Positions 26,799 through 36,200 of a DNA stretch of 64,000 bases are shown piece by piece (the stretch's first letter is position 1; each line of letters begins with the position of its first letter). The stretch spans positions 62,001 through 126,000 of the forward strand of contig JAFEAE010000025.1 in the NCBI GenBank assembly GCA_018266575.1. Direction: 5' to 3'. The notes under the pieces are model-generated. The model ran no database searches. It was not told the origin of the DNA and saw nothing but the letters and a program-made list of their open reading frames with translations. Both the position numbers and the translations under genes were made by a program. This DNA is from Bacteroidota bacterium (GTDB lineage: Bacteria; Bacteroidota; Bacteroidia; Chitinophagales; Chitinophagaceae).

Positions 26799-27512
26799 AT
26801 GGCAATACAAGAAGAATATCACAAATGGTACTCGCCAAGCATTGGCCGGGATTTTGAAATGCTTGTTTTCGGTTATGGCGGGCAACCGGTTATTTTGTTT
26901 CCAACATCAAAAGGTTCTTATTATCAGAATAAAGATCAAGGACTAATCGAATCTGTGAGCTGGTTCCTGGAAAATGGCAAGGTAAAAATTTATTGCCCGG
27001 ATAGCATTGATGCAGATAGCTGGTATAATAAATCTGTTCCTCCCGCAATAAGAGCGTATAACCATACCTGTTATGATAAGCTGATTTTGGAAGAAGTAGT
27101 AAGCCGTGCTCAAAATGAAACCGGATATCATAAAATGGTAACAGCTGGTTGTAGTTTTGGCGGATACCATGCTGTTAATTTTGCTTTCCGCCACCCGGAA
27201 GTTTGCAGTTATTGTTTCCCGATGAGTGGTGCTTTTGAAATGAAACAATTCATGGACGGGTATTATGATGACAACGTCTATTATAATAACCCTGTAGATT
27301 TTATTCCAAATGACAACAACCCCGAATTATGGAATATGGGAATCATTCTCGGCACAGCAGAATTTGACAGTTGCAGGCCGGATAATGAACGATTGAGTGA
27401 TATACTAAACCGGAAAAATATTCAACATTGGCTAGATATCAGGCCAAATGCAAACCATGATTGGCCAATATGGAAGCAAATGTTCCCGCATTACTTATCA
27501 TTAATAAAATAG
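26799..27512 (+). CDS. Putative esterase (alpha/beta hydrolase, PF00756-like)
   Basis: A 237-residue cytoplasmic protein. MAIQEEYHKWYSPSIGRDFE followed by MLVFGYGGQPVILFPTSKG, nucleophile elbow AGCSFGGYHAVNF (Ser in GCSFGG), and NANHDWPIWKQ with the catalytic His are typical of a Bacteroidota esterase subgroup. Start ATG 26799 sits just after a good promoter; the upstream in-frame codons are inside that promoter. First gene of a likely unit with the ATP-grasp gene 55 bases downstream. Confidence 0.85.
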   Translation: MAIQEEYHKWYSPSIGRDFEMLVFGYGGQPVILFPTSKGSYYQNKDQGLIESVSWFLENGKVKIYCPDSIDADSWYNKSVPPAIRAYNHTCYDKLILEEVVSRAQNETGYHKMVTAGCSFGGYHAVNFAFRHPEVCSYCFPMSGAFEMKQFMDGYYDDNVYYNNPVDFIPNDNNPELWNMGIILGTAEFDSCRPDNERLSDILNRKNIQHWLDIRPNANHDWPIWKQMFPHYLSLIK

Positions 27513-27567
27513 TTACGAAACGATTTTAGTATTGTCGACACATCGATCAAAAAATAAAACTAAGTAT

Positions 27568-28521
27568 ATGAAAAAAATTGGCATTCTGTTCGGTAAAGAA
27601 AGAAGCTTTCCTATGGCGTTTGTTGAACGCATAAACAGTAAAAATATTCCGGGCATAATCGCAGAACCTGTTCGGATAGATAAAGTGATGCAGGGGGAAT
27701 CGAGTGGTTATGCGGTTATCGTTGATCGCATTTCTCAGGATGTTCCTTTTTATCGTGCATTTTTAAAGAATGCTGCGCTGTGTGGCACGGCTGTTATTAA
27801 TAATCCTTTCTGGTGGAGCGCTGATGAAAAATTTTTTAATAATTGCCTTGCCACTAAAATCGGTGTACCTGTTCCTAAAACAGTTATTCTTCCTTCGAGG
27901 GACCATCCTGTTGATACCAGCGAACAATCTTTTTCAAACCTTGCATTTCCCCTGGATTGGGAAGGCATCTTCAACTATGTAGGATTTCCCGCTTACATGA
28001 AACCATTTGCAGGCGGAGGATGGAAAAATGTATATCGGTTAAATTCTGCAGATGACTTTTTTCAAAAACATAGCGAAACAGGTGAGCTGGTAATGTTATT
28101 GCAGGAAGAAATTGTTTTTGAAGAATATTACCGTTGCTATTGCATTGGCGGAAAGTATGTGCGCATCATGCCCTATGAGCCACGCAACCCGCATCACCTG
28201 AGATACGTGAGCGATTTCAGCCCTTCTGCAGAACGTTTGCAACAGATGGAGCAAATAGTATTGCGCATCAATCATTATCTCGGTTATGACTTTAATACGG
28301 TTGAACTTGCACTTCGTAACGGTGTTCCTTATGCGATAGATTTTTGTAACCCTGCGCCGGATGCAGAAAAAACAAGTGTTGGCGAAGAAAATTTTAACTG
28401 GGTGGTGGAAACTGCAGCGACTTATGCCATTGAACGTGCCCAATCCCACCAGGATGGAATGGATAATTTAACCTGGGGAGAATATCTGAAAAGAAGTACG
28501 GCAAAACAAATATTAGTATGA
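27568..28521 (+). CDS. ATP-grasp ligase, RimK-like
   Basis: A 317-residue ATP-grasp protein of unknown substrate. It begins MKKIGILFGKERSFPMAFV, has a preATP-grasp domain, then the ATP-binding core: FPAYMKPFAGGGWKNVYR (Lys and Gly loop), LLQEEIVFEEYYRCYCIGGKYVRIMPYEP, and the metal-binding end DFNTVELALRNGVPYAIDFCNPAPD. This is the carboxylate-amine or carboxylate-thiol ligase layout. It lies between an esterase and a GCS2-type ligase, suggesting joint synthesis of an amide or short peptide. The alternative start at 27532 is less likely. Confidence 0.85.
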   Translation: MKKIGILFGKERSFPMAFVERINSKNIPGIIAEPVRIDKVMQGESSGYAVIVDRISQDVPFYRAFLKNAALCGTAVINNPFWWSADEKFFNNCLATKIGVPVPKTVILPSRDHPVDTSEQSFSNLAFPLDWEGIFNYVGFPAYMKPFAGGGWKNVYRLNSADDFFQKHSETGELVMLLQEEIVFEEYYRCYCIGGKYVRIMPYEPRNPHHLRYVSDFSPSAERLQQMEQIVLRINHYLGYDFNTVELALRNGVPYAIDFCNPAPDAEKTSVGEENFNWVVETAATYAIERAQSHQDGMDNLTWGEYLKRSTAKQILV

Positions 28522-28622
28522 TTGATGTGTGATGCACGATGTACGAGTAATAGCAGGCAGACACTAGCTATTATGGATACCCGAAAATGAGAAATCGTAC
28601 ATCATAAATCTTAAATCGTACA
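28522..28622. repeat. Intergenic inverted repeat, type 2
   Basis: Left arm 28522-28546 ends CACGATGTACGA, right arm 28591-28622 has AATCGTACATC followed by AAATCGTACA. The inner part pairs as AATAGC/GCTATT (28550 and 28568 regions), so the whole could fold as one long interrupted hairpin in the gap between the ATP-grasp and GCS2 genes. Confidence 0.65.
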
Positions 28623-28657
28623 TATTTATCACACTTTAAACTTAAACCCGATTTAAC

Positions 28658-29770
28658 ATGGCTAACATCAATTACAAACATTTTACGCTTGGTGTTGAAG
28701 AAGAATATATGGTGATTGATCCGCAAACACGCGAGTTGAAAAGCCATGAACAAAAGATCGTGCATGAAGGGCAAAAGATAATCAAAGACAAAGTAAAAGC
28801 CGAAATGCACCAGGCTGTTGTTGAAGTGGGCACAGATATTTGCCAGAACATTGAGGAAGCTTATAATGATGTATCGCTGTTGCGGAAAACTATTTCCGGC
28901 ATTGCAGATTCATTAGGCTTCTGGATGGGTGCTTCAGGAACACATCCGTTCAGCCATTGGGAAAGCCAGTTGATAACAGACCATGTACGTTATAATGAAA
29001 TTGTAAACGAATTACAGGAAGCCGCAAGAAGCAACCTGATCTTTGGTTTGCATGTGCACGTGGGCATGGAAAGCCGTGAAATGGCTAATCATATTGCAAA
29101 TTCAACAAGATATTTTTTGCCTCATATTTATGCATTAAGCACCAATTCCCCGTTTTGGGAAGGCAGGCAAACCGGTTACAAATCATTCCGTACAAAAGTG
29201 TTTGATAAATTCCCACGGACAGGTATACCCGAATATTTCGAGAGCATAGAAGCATACGAAAACTATGTAAAGCTTTTGGTGAAGACAAATTGCATTGACA
29301 ATGCAAAAAAGATCTGGTGGGATTTGCGTGTACATCCATTTTTCAACACGGTAGAATTCAGGATATGCGATGTGCCAATGACCGTGCAGGAAACAATTTG
29401 TATTGCTGCATTATTCCAGGCAGTATGTGCAAAGATATATAAGCTTCGTTCACAAAACCTGAATTTCATGATGTATCAACGTGCATTGATCAACGAAAAT
29501 AAATGGAGGGCAAGCCGCTATGGAATTGATGGGCATCTAATTGATTTTGGAAAAGAAGAAGAAGTGAATACACGGGTATTGATCTATGAATTGCTGGATT
29601 TTATTGATGATGTAGTTGACCATCTCGGCAGCCGTCACGCCACAAAATATGTAAGCACGATGCTGGAAAACGGAACAGGGGCAGACAGGCAATTGAAAAC
29701 TTTTGACCAGACAAAAAGTTTATCAAGCGTCGTAGATTATATTCATGAACAATTCTTACATGGATTGTAA
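28658..29770 (+). CDS. Carboxylate-amine ligase, GCS2/YbdK family
   Basis: A 370-residue glutamate-cysteine-ligase-2-type enzyme (COG2170) that couples a carboxylate to an amine with ATP. FTLGVEEEYMVIDP is the family start; EMHQAVVEVGTDIC, GLHVHVGM, FWEGRQTGYKSFRTKVFDKFPRTG, WWDLRVHPFFNTVEFRICD and NENKWRASRYGIDG are its conserved blocks. True gamma-glutamylcysteine synthesis is possible but most members have other or unknown substrates, and no glutathione synthetase is identified beside it. Starts 136 bases after the ATP-grasp gene, with a repeat between. Confidence 0.9.
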   Translation: MANINYKHFTLGVEEEYMVIDPQTRELKSHEQKIVHEGQKIIKDKVKAEMHQAVVEVGTDICQNIEEAYNDVSLLRKTISGIADSLGFWMGASGTHPFSHWESQLITDHVRYNEIVNELQEAARSNLIFGLHVHVGMESREMANHIANSTRYFLPHIYALSTNSPFWEGRQTGYKSFRTKVFDKFPRTGIPEYFESIEAYENYVKLLVKTNCIDNAKKIWWDLRVHPFFNTVEFRICDVPMTVQETICIAALFQAVCAKIYKLRSQNLNFMMYQRALINENKWRASRYGIDGHLIDFGKEEEVNTRVLIYELLDFIDDVVDHLGSRHATKYVSTMLENGTGADRQLKTFDQTKSLSSVVDYIHEQFLHGL

Positions 29771-29843
29771 TACCAATTGAAAATAGATAATGGATAATGG
29801 ATAATTGAAAACTCCTGAAATTTTATAGAGTTACCAAAAAATA

Positions 29844-29868
29844 AAACCCCGGAAAAATTCCGGGGTTT
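29844..29868. terminator. Bidirectional terminator
   Basis: Perfect 11-bp stem AAACCCCGGAA (29844-29854) / TTCCGGGGTTT (29858-29868). Ends the GCS2 gene and the convergent DUF4907 gene. Confidence 0.85.
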
Positions 29869-29884
29869 ACTTATATAGATCAGT

Positions 29885-30265
29885 TTATTTTTTTTGCAGC
29901 GTGTCGGACGCTTTTATTGGAATTCCCAATTCTTCCAAATCCTTAATTGATATTGCAGGAGATGATTTTGAATTAATATTTGAAACAACTTTATTCCCTA
30001 CTGCAACAGCTTGCTCTTTTGTATCAAAACCCCTTCTTCCAAAAACAGCAGGAACAAATTCCTGCCGGATATATGATTTGCCATCAACATGGATTTCATA
30101 TCCCCAGCCTAATGCCGTCTGTATCGGCAACACTTCTACATACACCATTCCTTTGGCTTGCTGGGAAAGGGCAAATTCTCGTTTTTGCTGACCGATGTAA
30201 GCAGCGTAAAAAGCAATGACCACTAATACTATTACACCAGCTATCAAAAACTTTCGGCTACTCAT
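29885..30265 (-). CDS. DUF4907 family membrane-anchored protein
   Basis: A 126-residue protein with an N-terminal membrane helix (about residues 6-25) and an extracytoplasmic domain with the DUF4907 pattern: GWGYEIHVDGKSYIRQEFVP, then GRRGFDTKEQAVAVGNKVV and ISIKDLEELGI. Function unknown. It follows the Kelch-type lipoprotein by five bases and is surely in the same operon. Confidence 0.85.
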   Translation of the reverse strand: MSSRKFLIAGVIVLVVIAFYAAYIGQQKREFALSQQAKGMVYVEVLPIQTALGWGYEIHVDGKSYIRQEFVPAVFGRRGFDTKEQAVAVGNKVVSNINSKSSPAISIKDLEELGIPIKASDTLQKK

Positions 30266-30270
30266 GGCTG

Positions 30271-31389
30271 TTAGTCCTGCTGGTTATAAACCTGGTCTGG
30301 GAAGAATTCGCATGTAGAACTTACACCGCTGCTTCCAGACGCACCTGTTGTAACAAAACCACGGTTCTGCAATGTAAATGCAACAGCATAATTTACTGAT
30401 GGGTTCTCAAAAGCAGTCCTTGTTGTCCATAAATCGCTGGCGATATCATATTCCCAGGTTGTAGTACCAGCAGATCCGCAAGTAAGAAAGGCTTTAGCGC
30501 CACCTGTCCCGCTGATACCAGATTGTACTTTTGTCATTACAAAAGCAACAGCACCTGAACGTTGGATATCCGTATATCCATCATCAAATGTAGATACACT
30601 TACATTGGTTATTGCATTGAGGTGTAACCACGAGTTTGCTGATTGTGCTAAATGATATTGATCCGCCGGAACATCATTCGGGCTGAAACGATAAAAATCG
30701 TTTACAACACCTCCGGATTCGCCAACACCAGTTACAACATACCCCATATTATTATATACAAACGCAACAGCTGAAGATCTCTTAGTACCTGTAAATGTTG
30801 TCCATTCCTGCCATGCATCTGCGCTTGGGTCATATCTCCAGAAATCCCCATAATAAAAACGGCCATCATAACCTGTTCCTATATAGCCATAATTCTGGAT
30901 ACCAAAAGCTACTGCATCATATCTCGGGCTTCCTGGAAATGAAGCTACAGCAGTCCAGTTATTTGAAGCAGAATCATATTTGTAGAAGTCTTTCAGCACA
31001 TTAATAGCAGAATCCAGTCCGAGCCCAACGTAGCCTTCCCCACCAACAGCAAAGCCAACAGCATCTGTTCTTCCAACACCTGGCATGTTCGCAACCTGCG
31101 CCCATGTCAACGAGCTATCCGTAGAAGGAGTTGCTCTATAAAAGTCAGTATATTTTGTTTGATAATTATCTACACCGGTTCCTACATAAGCTGAAGTCCC
31201 ACTACCGTTGCCATCCTGATTAATTACAAACCCAACAGCATGAGACCTTGCCGGCCCCTGGAATGGCGCAACAAAACGGTACCAGTTGCCAGATTGAGTT
31301 CCTGGCACATATGTTTTTCCGCACGAATAAAGGATCACAGAAACAGACAAAACAGCCATAGACAACAATGAAATGTGAAAACGCTTCAT
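30271..31389 (-). CDS. Kelch-like beta-propeller lipoprotein
   Basis: A 372-residue lipoprotein (signal ending LYSC at about residue 23) made of repeated blades, each with a pattern like ...A.AVGF...GYVGTG......DFYRYDP....W: ARSHAVGFVIN, GRTDAVGFAVGGEGYVGLGLD, PRYDAVAFGIQNYGYIGTGYD, KRSSAVAFVYNNMGYVVTGVG, RSGAVAFVM, NYAVAFTLQNRGFVTTGAS. This predicts a six- to seven-bladed Kelch propeller on the cell surface or in the periplasm. It is divergent from a DUF4270 lipoprotein; the Kelch/DUF4270/OMP combination is recurrent in Bacteroidota. Confidence 0.85.
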   Translation of the reverse strand: MKRFHISLLSMAVLSVSVILYSCGKTYVPGTQSGNWYRFVAPFQGPARSHAVGFVINQDGNGSGTSAYVGTGVDNYQTKYTDFYRATPSTDSSLTWAQVANMPGVGRTDAVGFAVGGEGYVGLGLDSAINVLKDFYKYDSASNNWTAVASFPGSPRYDAVAFGIQNYGYIGTGYDGRFYYGDFWRYDPSADAWQEWTTFTGTKRSSAVAFVYNNMGYVVTGVGESGGVVNDFYRFSPNDVPADQYHLAQSANSWLHLNAITNVSVSTFDDGYTDIQRSGAVAFVMTKVQSGISGTGGAKAFLTCGSAGTTTWEYDIASDLWTTRTAFENPSVNYAVAFTLQNRGFVTTGASGSSGVSSTCEFFPDQVYNQQD

Positions 31390-31771
31390 AAGTTTTTTTT
31401 GATATTTTTCGCTAAAGTATTAGTTGGCATTGTAGCAAAATCGTTAAAATGTATCTTCAGAGGTTTTCAATCTACAAAAAAGCATTTTTTATAGACAAAT
31501 CAAACCTTTAACATAAATTTGTTTGTTGCTACAATATTTTCTTCCGCGAAAGTATAGTATTTTCACGCCGAAAATAAATTGTTACCATTTTTTTGAATAA
31601 AATAACAAAATAACAACATCTTTTGTAAGGCCTTTTTGTATATGAAATTCGAGTGTTTATCATATAATTTTATCAAATCATACATAGTAACAAAAAACTA
31701 ACAGTTGCACCCCTTATTATTGCAGCTTCTTAAAAATTTAGAACCATATATAACAAAGAAATTAGCAGCTA
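31390..31771. other. 382-base divergent intergenic region
   Basis: Very AT-rich spacer between the Kelch and DUF4270 genes. It holds an inverted pair ATTGTAGCAA (near 31430) / TTGCTACAAT (near 31524) and no open frame. No promoter with correct spacing could be identified for either gene. Confidence 0.5.
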
Positions 31772-33163
31772 ATGAGCATGACAAGGATCCTCCGAAAGAA
31801 GAATTACAGCATGATTTGTTTGTTATCAGGCTTTGTGCTTTTTTCATTTATTGCCTGCGATAAGCCATCCATTTCCTTTGGTACTACGTTCATTAATAAT
31901 AACAATACAAACATTATTGTTGTAGATACTTTTACTACTGCATTATCAACGGTACGCCTCGATTCATTCCCCACAAACAGCACAGGGGTAATGTTGATAG
32001 GGAGTTACAATGACCCTTATTTCGGAACGATCACTTCGAAAGCTGTTTTACAATTTGGGGTACCGTCAATCCCTGTGCTTACCACCCAATCGGTTTTTGA
32101 TTCGATATCCCTGATCATGCGGATCAATAAAACATTTTATGGTGACACAACAATTCCTCAACGTTATTATGTAAGCCAGTTGGACACTCCTTTGCGATTG
32201 CCATTACCACCGTTACCACAGGCTTTTTTTAATAATAAGGTGGTAGGATTTAACACAAATCCTTTAGGTTTTACCGATGTTACAATTAAACCCACTGCAC
32301 TTATAACAAAAAGTATTTATTCAAAAGATTCTGTACAGATAGAATTGCCGGATACTTTAGGAAAAGATTTGATGCACCTGATGTACACCAAGTCAGAAAT
32401 TGTTACCAACCTTACCGCATTTCTTAATTATTTTAAAGGCCTGTATATCTATTCAGATACCGTTGCAGGTAAAGGAGTGATTTTTGGTTTTAATGACAGT
32501 GCGATTATCAGGTTAGTATATCATGATCCGGGCGCAGTTTTTACCTATCATAATGTATATTTCCAAATCAATAACAGAGCATATCAGTTCAACCAGGTAA
32601 ATACAGACAGGTCGGCAACCCCGCTTACTGCGCTTAATAGTGCCCCAAGGCCGAATCCGAACGTGTGGACAGAGGTCCCTTCGTCACAAACAAATCATAA
32701 TGCATATTTGCAATCAGGAACAGGCCTGCAAATCAAAATAAGGTTCCCCACTATTTCAACATTATCTCAGTTTTCTGATTATCTTGGAATCTATAAAGCA
32801 GAATTAATTTTAAAACCCGTAAGTGGTTCGTACAATCCCCTTCTACCTTTACCTCCTCAATTAATTCTGTCACAGACAAACGAAAATAATCAGTTAGGCT
32901 CTGTGCTTACTTATGGAGGAACTGTTCAATATGGCAACCTTGTCACCGATTATATAACAGGACAGAACACCGGCTATGTTTATGATGTAACCAGTTTTAT
33001 AAAGCAACAAGTCGGCTTACCTGCAAGTAGCCTGAATGGGTTAATGTTAAGTATACCATCACCATCAAACTATACAACAATGAATCGTGTTGTTATCGGG
33101 GATCAAACAAATAAAGTATTTAATGCCTCACTTAAAGTCTATTATGTTTCTTTACCCCATTAA
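31772..33163 (+). CDS. DUF4270 family lipoprotein
   Basis: A 463-residue protein with a signal ending FIAC (lipobox, about residue 29) and the typical DUF4270 course: early DTFTTALSTVRLDSFPTN, LIGSYNDPYFGTITSKAVLQF, a Pro-rich middle, GVIFGF, and a late DVTSFIKQQVG with LMLSIPS. Function unknown; domain family is restricted to Bacteroidota. An ATG two codons downstream of 31772 is equally possible. An outer-membrane protein gene follows 24 bases later. Confidence 0.88.
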   Translation: MSMTRILRKKNYSMICLLSGFVLFSFIACDKPSISFGTTFINNNNTNIIVVDTFTTALSTVRLDSFPTNSTGVMLIGSYNDPYFGTITSKAVLQFGVPSIPVLTTQSVFDSISLIMRINKTFYGDTTIPQRYYVSQLDTPLRLPLPPLPQAFFNNKVVGFNTNPLGFTDVTIKPTALITKSIYSKDSVQIELPDTLGKDLMHLMYTKSEIVTNLTAFLNYFKGLYIYSDTVAGKGVIFGFNDSAIIRLVYHDPGAVFTYHNVYFQINNRAYQFNQVNTDRSATPLTALNSAPRPNPNVWTEVPSSQTNHNAYLQSGTGLQIKIRFPTISTLSQFSDYLGIYKAELILKPVSGSYNPLLPLPPQLILSQTNENNQLGSVLTYGGTVQYGNLVTDYITGQNTGYVYDVTSFIKQQVGLPASSLNGLMLSIPSPSNYTTMNRVVIGDQTNKVFNASLKVYYVSLPH

Positions 33164-33187
33164 TAACCATTAAGGCAATAACTCTTC

Positions 33188-34441
33188 ATGAAAATATTTT
33201 CTATCATATTATTACTTTCTGTTTCTTCAGTTGAATTATTTGCACAAACCAATAATTCACCTTACTCTATATTTGGTATTGGGGATATTGACGATAGCTA
33301 TTATAACCGTACAACCGGCATGGCGAACACGGGGCTTGCATACCGCTCGGCCAATTTTATAACATTAAACAACCCTGCATCATTGAGTGCTTTAGGCACA
33401 CACTATATTGCAGGCGAACTTGCAGGAAGGGGAACAATGATAAATTACTACGGTGCAGGTGTTAATGAAAATTATAATCAATCTTCGGACATTACTTTCA
33501 AGAAAATAATCATTGGCACAAAACCAACTAACCATTGGGGAACAAGTGCAGGCCTGGTCCCATTCAGCTCACAAAATTATGAGTTCAATAACCCACAGCC
33601 TATTTTAGGGGCGCTGAACGAAGCATCTACAGCGTATTACCAGGGAAATGGCGGTCTTAATAAAGTATACTGGGCTAACTCTTATGATTTCTTCAATCAT
33701 GTATCAGTTGGCCTTGAAGCATCTTATCTATTTGGATCGGTGGCGCAAAAAATAATTTTGCTTGACCCTAACGGAAACGAAATTGTTTCTACCAACAATA
33801 CTACAACCATGACCAATGGGTTTCTTACCTATGGCCTGCAATATTATACAAACATTGGCAAGAAATGGGATGTAAGCATTGGTGGAACATTCTCTAATAA
33901 AACAAACTTGCTTGCAAAAAATACTCAAATTGTTCTTGCCCCGGATTCATCTCAGCTATATGTTGCCCCAAAAACTGAAAATTATTTTACCATACCCAAA
34001 ACTTACGGTGTAGGTATTGCTATAACAAGAAGTAAAAAATATACTTTGGTTGCTGATTATAAATTCCAGAATTGGTCCGCACTGAATTACTCCGGTTATA
34101 ATTATGTTCTTACCAATAGCAGCAGGTATTCTGTAGGATTCGAAATTTCAAAGCAAAAAACACTCATCAATAACCTGTTGTATGAAACCTCTTTCTTCCA
34201 ATTCGGGTTTTACTACAACAAGTCATATGTGCAGGTATTTGACCAACAATTAAAAGATATAGGCGGTTCTGTTGGTGTTGGTATCAATTCCAAGCATGGT
34301 GTGAGCTATACCATTTCTTTCCAATATGGAGTGAAGGGTATTGAAAACACACAACTCCTTCAACAACGCTACGGAAGCCTGACGTTTATTGTTTCATTAA
34401 GGGATGCGTTATACAACACAAGAAAAGTAAGGTTCCTCTGA
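33188..34441 (+). CDS. Outer membrane protein, FadL/OmpP1-like
   Basis: A 417-residue secreted protein (signal to about VELFAQ) with a pattern NNSPYSIFGIGDI, GMANTGLAYRS, ITLNNPASLSALG that is typical of OmpP1/FadL-like and PorV-like barrels of Bacteroidota, followed by alternating aromatic strands to the end. The final residues are VRFL, not a terminal aromatic. Encoded in a unit with the DUF4270 gene. Transport substrate unknown. Confidence 0.75.
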   Translation: MKIFSIILLLSVSSVELFAQTNNSPYSIFGIGDIDDSYYNRTTGMANTGLAYRSANFITLNNPASLSALGTHYIAGELAGRGTMINYYGAGVNENYNQSSDITFKKIIIGTKPTNHWGTSAGLVPFSSQNYEFNNPQPILGALNEASTAYYQGNGGLNKVYWANSYDFFNHVSVGLEASYLFGSVAQKIILLDPNGNEIVSTNNTTTMTNGFLTYGLQYYTNIGKKWDVSIGGTFSNKTNLLAKNTQIVLAPDSSQLYVAPKTENYFTIPKTYGVGIAITRSKKYTLVADYKFQNWSALNYSGYNYVLTNSSRYSVGFEISKQKTLINNLLYETSFFQFGFYYNKSYVQVFDQQLKDIGGSVGVGINSKHGVSYTISFQYGVKGIENTQLLQQRYGSLTFIVSLRDALYNTRKVRFL

Positions 34442-34550
34442 TCGCAAGATTTATTCAGGAAATTTCTTTTAAAAATATTCAGGATGTTTTTTGTGCAGTT
34501 ATAAACCTACAACATTCGCACACGTGAACCATAATGTACATACACGGAAA

Positions 34551-35285
34551 ATGCATGCAAGGCCGGTCCAGGTTTCCGGCAACCTTAACTGCATCATTAT
34601 AGAACATAATAACAAACAAAGCGCTATCCTGCATGAATATATCACCAAAACATCAAGGCTTCATTTTGCAGGAAGATCAGAATCTGCGGCCGACATTTAT
34701 CAACAGGTTTTATTGCACAAAGTGGATGTGATTTTCTGGGATATCAAGTTGCTTGACATAAGGATCATCCAGCTCCTTCGTGAATCAGGGCATTATCCTA
34801 TTGTGATCTGTATTGCTACAAAAACCGAGCAGGAAAAGAAAGAAACGGATATGGATATCTTCAGCTATCTTACCAAGCCGCTTTCCTTTGAGCGTTTCCT
34901 GAATATCATCGATAAGATCAAAGAATATTTATCAACCCCGTTGTCAGTTCAGCAAATAAAAAACAAACGGTTTATATTCATAAAATCAGAATACAAGATT
35001 ATCAAAGTAAAATTTGAAGATATTTTGTTTTGTGAAGGGATGAAAGATTATACGCAGGTTTACCTGAAAGGCAAAAGCGAACCGATCTTGACATTAAATA
35101 ACCTGAAATTATTTTTTTCAAAATTGCCTGCCGATGAATTCATCCGTGTGCATCGTTCATATATTGTTTCTATAAACCACATCGATTCTATAGCAAGGAA
35201 TGAGATTTATATTGGCAAGAAAATTATTCCTGTTGGCGATAGTTATAAAGATGAATTTTACCAGGTGATAGATGCCCACTCATGA
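34551..35285 (+). CDS. LytTR-type response regulator with degenerate receiver
   Basis: A 244-residue protein: receiver-like domain (residues ~12-125) and a C-terminal LytTR DNA-binding domain (~140-240: FIFIKSEYKIIKVKFEDILFCEG, RVHRSYIVSINHIDSI, IPVGDSYKDEF). Asp64 (FWDIKL) and Lys109 (LTKPLSF) of the receiver remain, but the acidic pair near the N-terminus is EHN instead of DDE and the Thr/Ser segment is IATKTE. It may signal without phosphorylation. No kinase lies beside it. Start ATG 34551 is taken; a TTG at 34491 would add an odd 20 residues. The stop touches the stop of the convergent next gene. Confidence 0.85.
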   Translation: MHARPVQVSGNLNCIIIEHNNKQSAILHEYITKTSRLHFAGRSESAADIYQQVLLHKVDVIFWDIKLLDIRIIQLLRESGHYPIVICIATKTEQEKKETDMDIFSYLTKPLSFERFLNIIDKIKEYLSTPLSVQQIKNKRFIFIKSEYKIIKVKFEDILFCEGMKDYTQVYLKGKSEPILTLNNLKLFFSKLPADEFIRVHRSYIVSINHIDSIARNEIYIGKKIIPVGDSYKDEFYQVIDAHS

Positions 35286-36128
35286 TTAACCCACTTCCAT
35301 TTCCTGCAGGTGTTCTGTAGCAATATGTAAAAAATTAGGAAGCACATGAATGTTCGTCCACATGATTTTATCAGGATCATTTAATTGTTCTATCATGCTC
35401 TTCCATTTTGCTTCGCCATAATTACTGATCACTGTCTGCTTTTTATCTTCACGTTGTAAATACATCGACATACCAGTGGCATCTGCTTCCGGGTGAAATT
35501 GTGTGCCGATCATATATTCATTAAAACGTATCGCCATAATTGCACGCTCCAGTGGAACATGCGGGCGTTCTTTTTCAATTGCTAATATCTTCGCACCAAA
35601 CTGATAAAGTTTGTTTTGATCAGGTTGAATAACCTGGTAATCACGACTGTCAACAGCATAAAACGGATCACGCAAGCCATGAAATACAACTTCATGTTTT
35701 CCGTCACGGACCAAATGAATGGGGAACACACCAAATGCAGTAGAACGGCGCTTTACCACCTGTGCAATTTTATAATGCCTGCAAACTAACTGATAAGAAT
35801 GGCAAATAAAAAAAACATATTTTTTTATTGGTTGGTGGACATCATTGTTCCATTGTTCAACTTGCTGTAACCAGTTAAAATATTTTTCTTCCCACTCGCT
35901 GCCTTCACTTTCAAGCGGGCTTCCAGGCCCACCACTGGAAATGTAAATATCATAATTCATATCAGGTACTTGCTTATGCACACGCACTTCAAATTCATCC
36001 CAATGTAAATCCTGGTTACTTTTTGACCGGTACTGATCCAATATTTCACGGATGCAACGCATGCCCTGGTTGGGCAATCCTTCGTTCATATCCAATATGG
36101 CAACACGTATTTTTTTCTCATTAAACAT
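35286..36128 (-). CDS. Class I glutamine amidotransferase-like protein
   Basis: A 280-residue protein with the GATase class I fold: VAILDMNEGLPNQGMRCI, YDIYISSGGPGSPLES, the nucleophile region FFICHSYQLVCRHY (Cys109) and the His-Glu pair in GTQFHPEADATG. The usual GxCLGxQ around the Cys is changed to FICHSYQ, so activity on glutamine should be tested rather than assumed. It has no synthase domain and would donate ammonia to a partner; the divergent ATP-grasp-like gene is a candidate. ATG 36140 is an alternative start. Confidence 0.82.
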   Translation of the reverse strand: MFNEKKIRVAILDMNEGLPNQGMRCIREILDQYRSKSNQDLHWDEFEVRVHKQVPDMNYDIYISSGGPGSPLESEGSEWEEKYFNWLQQVEQWNNDVHQPIKKYVFFICHSYQLVCRHYKIAQVVKRRSTAFGVFPIHLVRDGKHEVVFHGLRDPFYAVDSRDYQVIQPDQNKLYQFGAKILAIEKERPHVPLERAIMAIRFNEYMIGTQFHPEADATGMSMYLQREDKKQTVISNYGEAKWKSMIEQLNDPDKIMWTNIHVLPNFLHIATEHLQEMEVG

Positions 36129-36200
36129 AGCTGCAAACATAACGATTTTTTAACGCTTGAATTGCCCATAGCCGACAAAACTGCTGACCAAATAAGTAGG

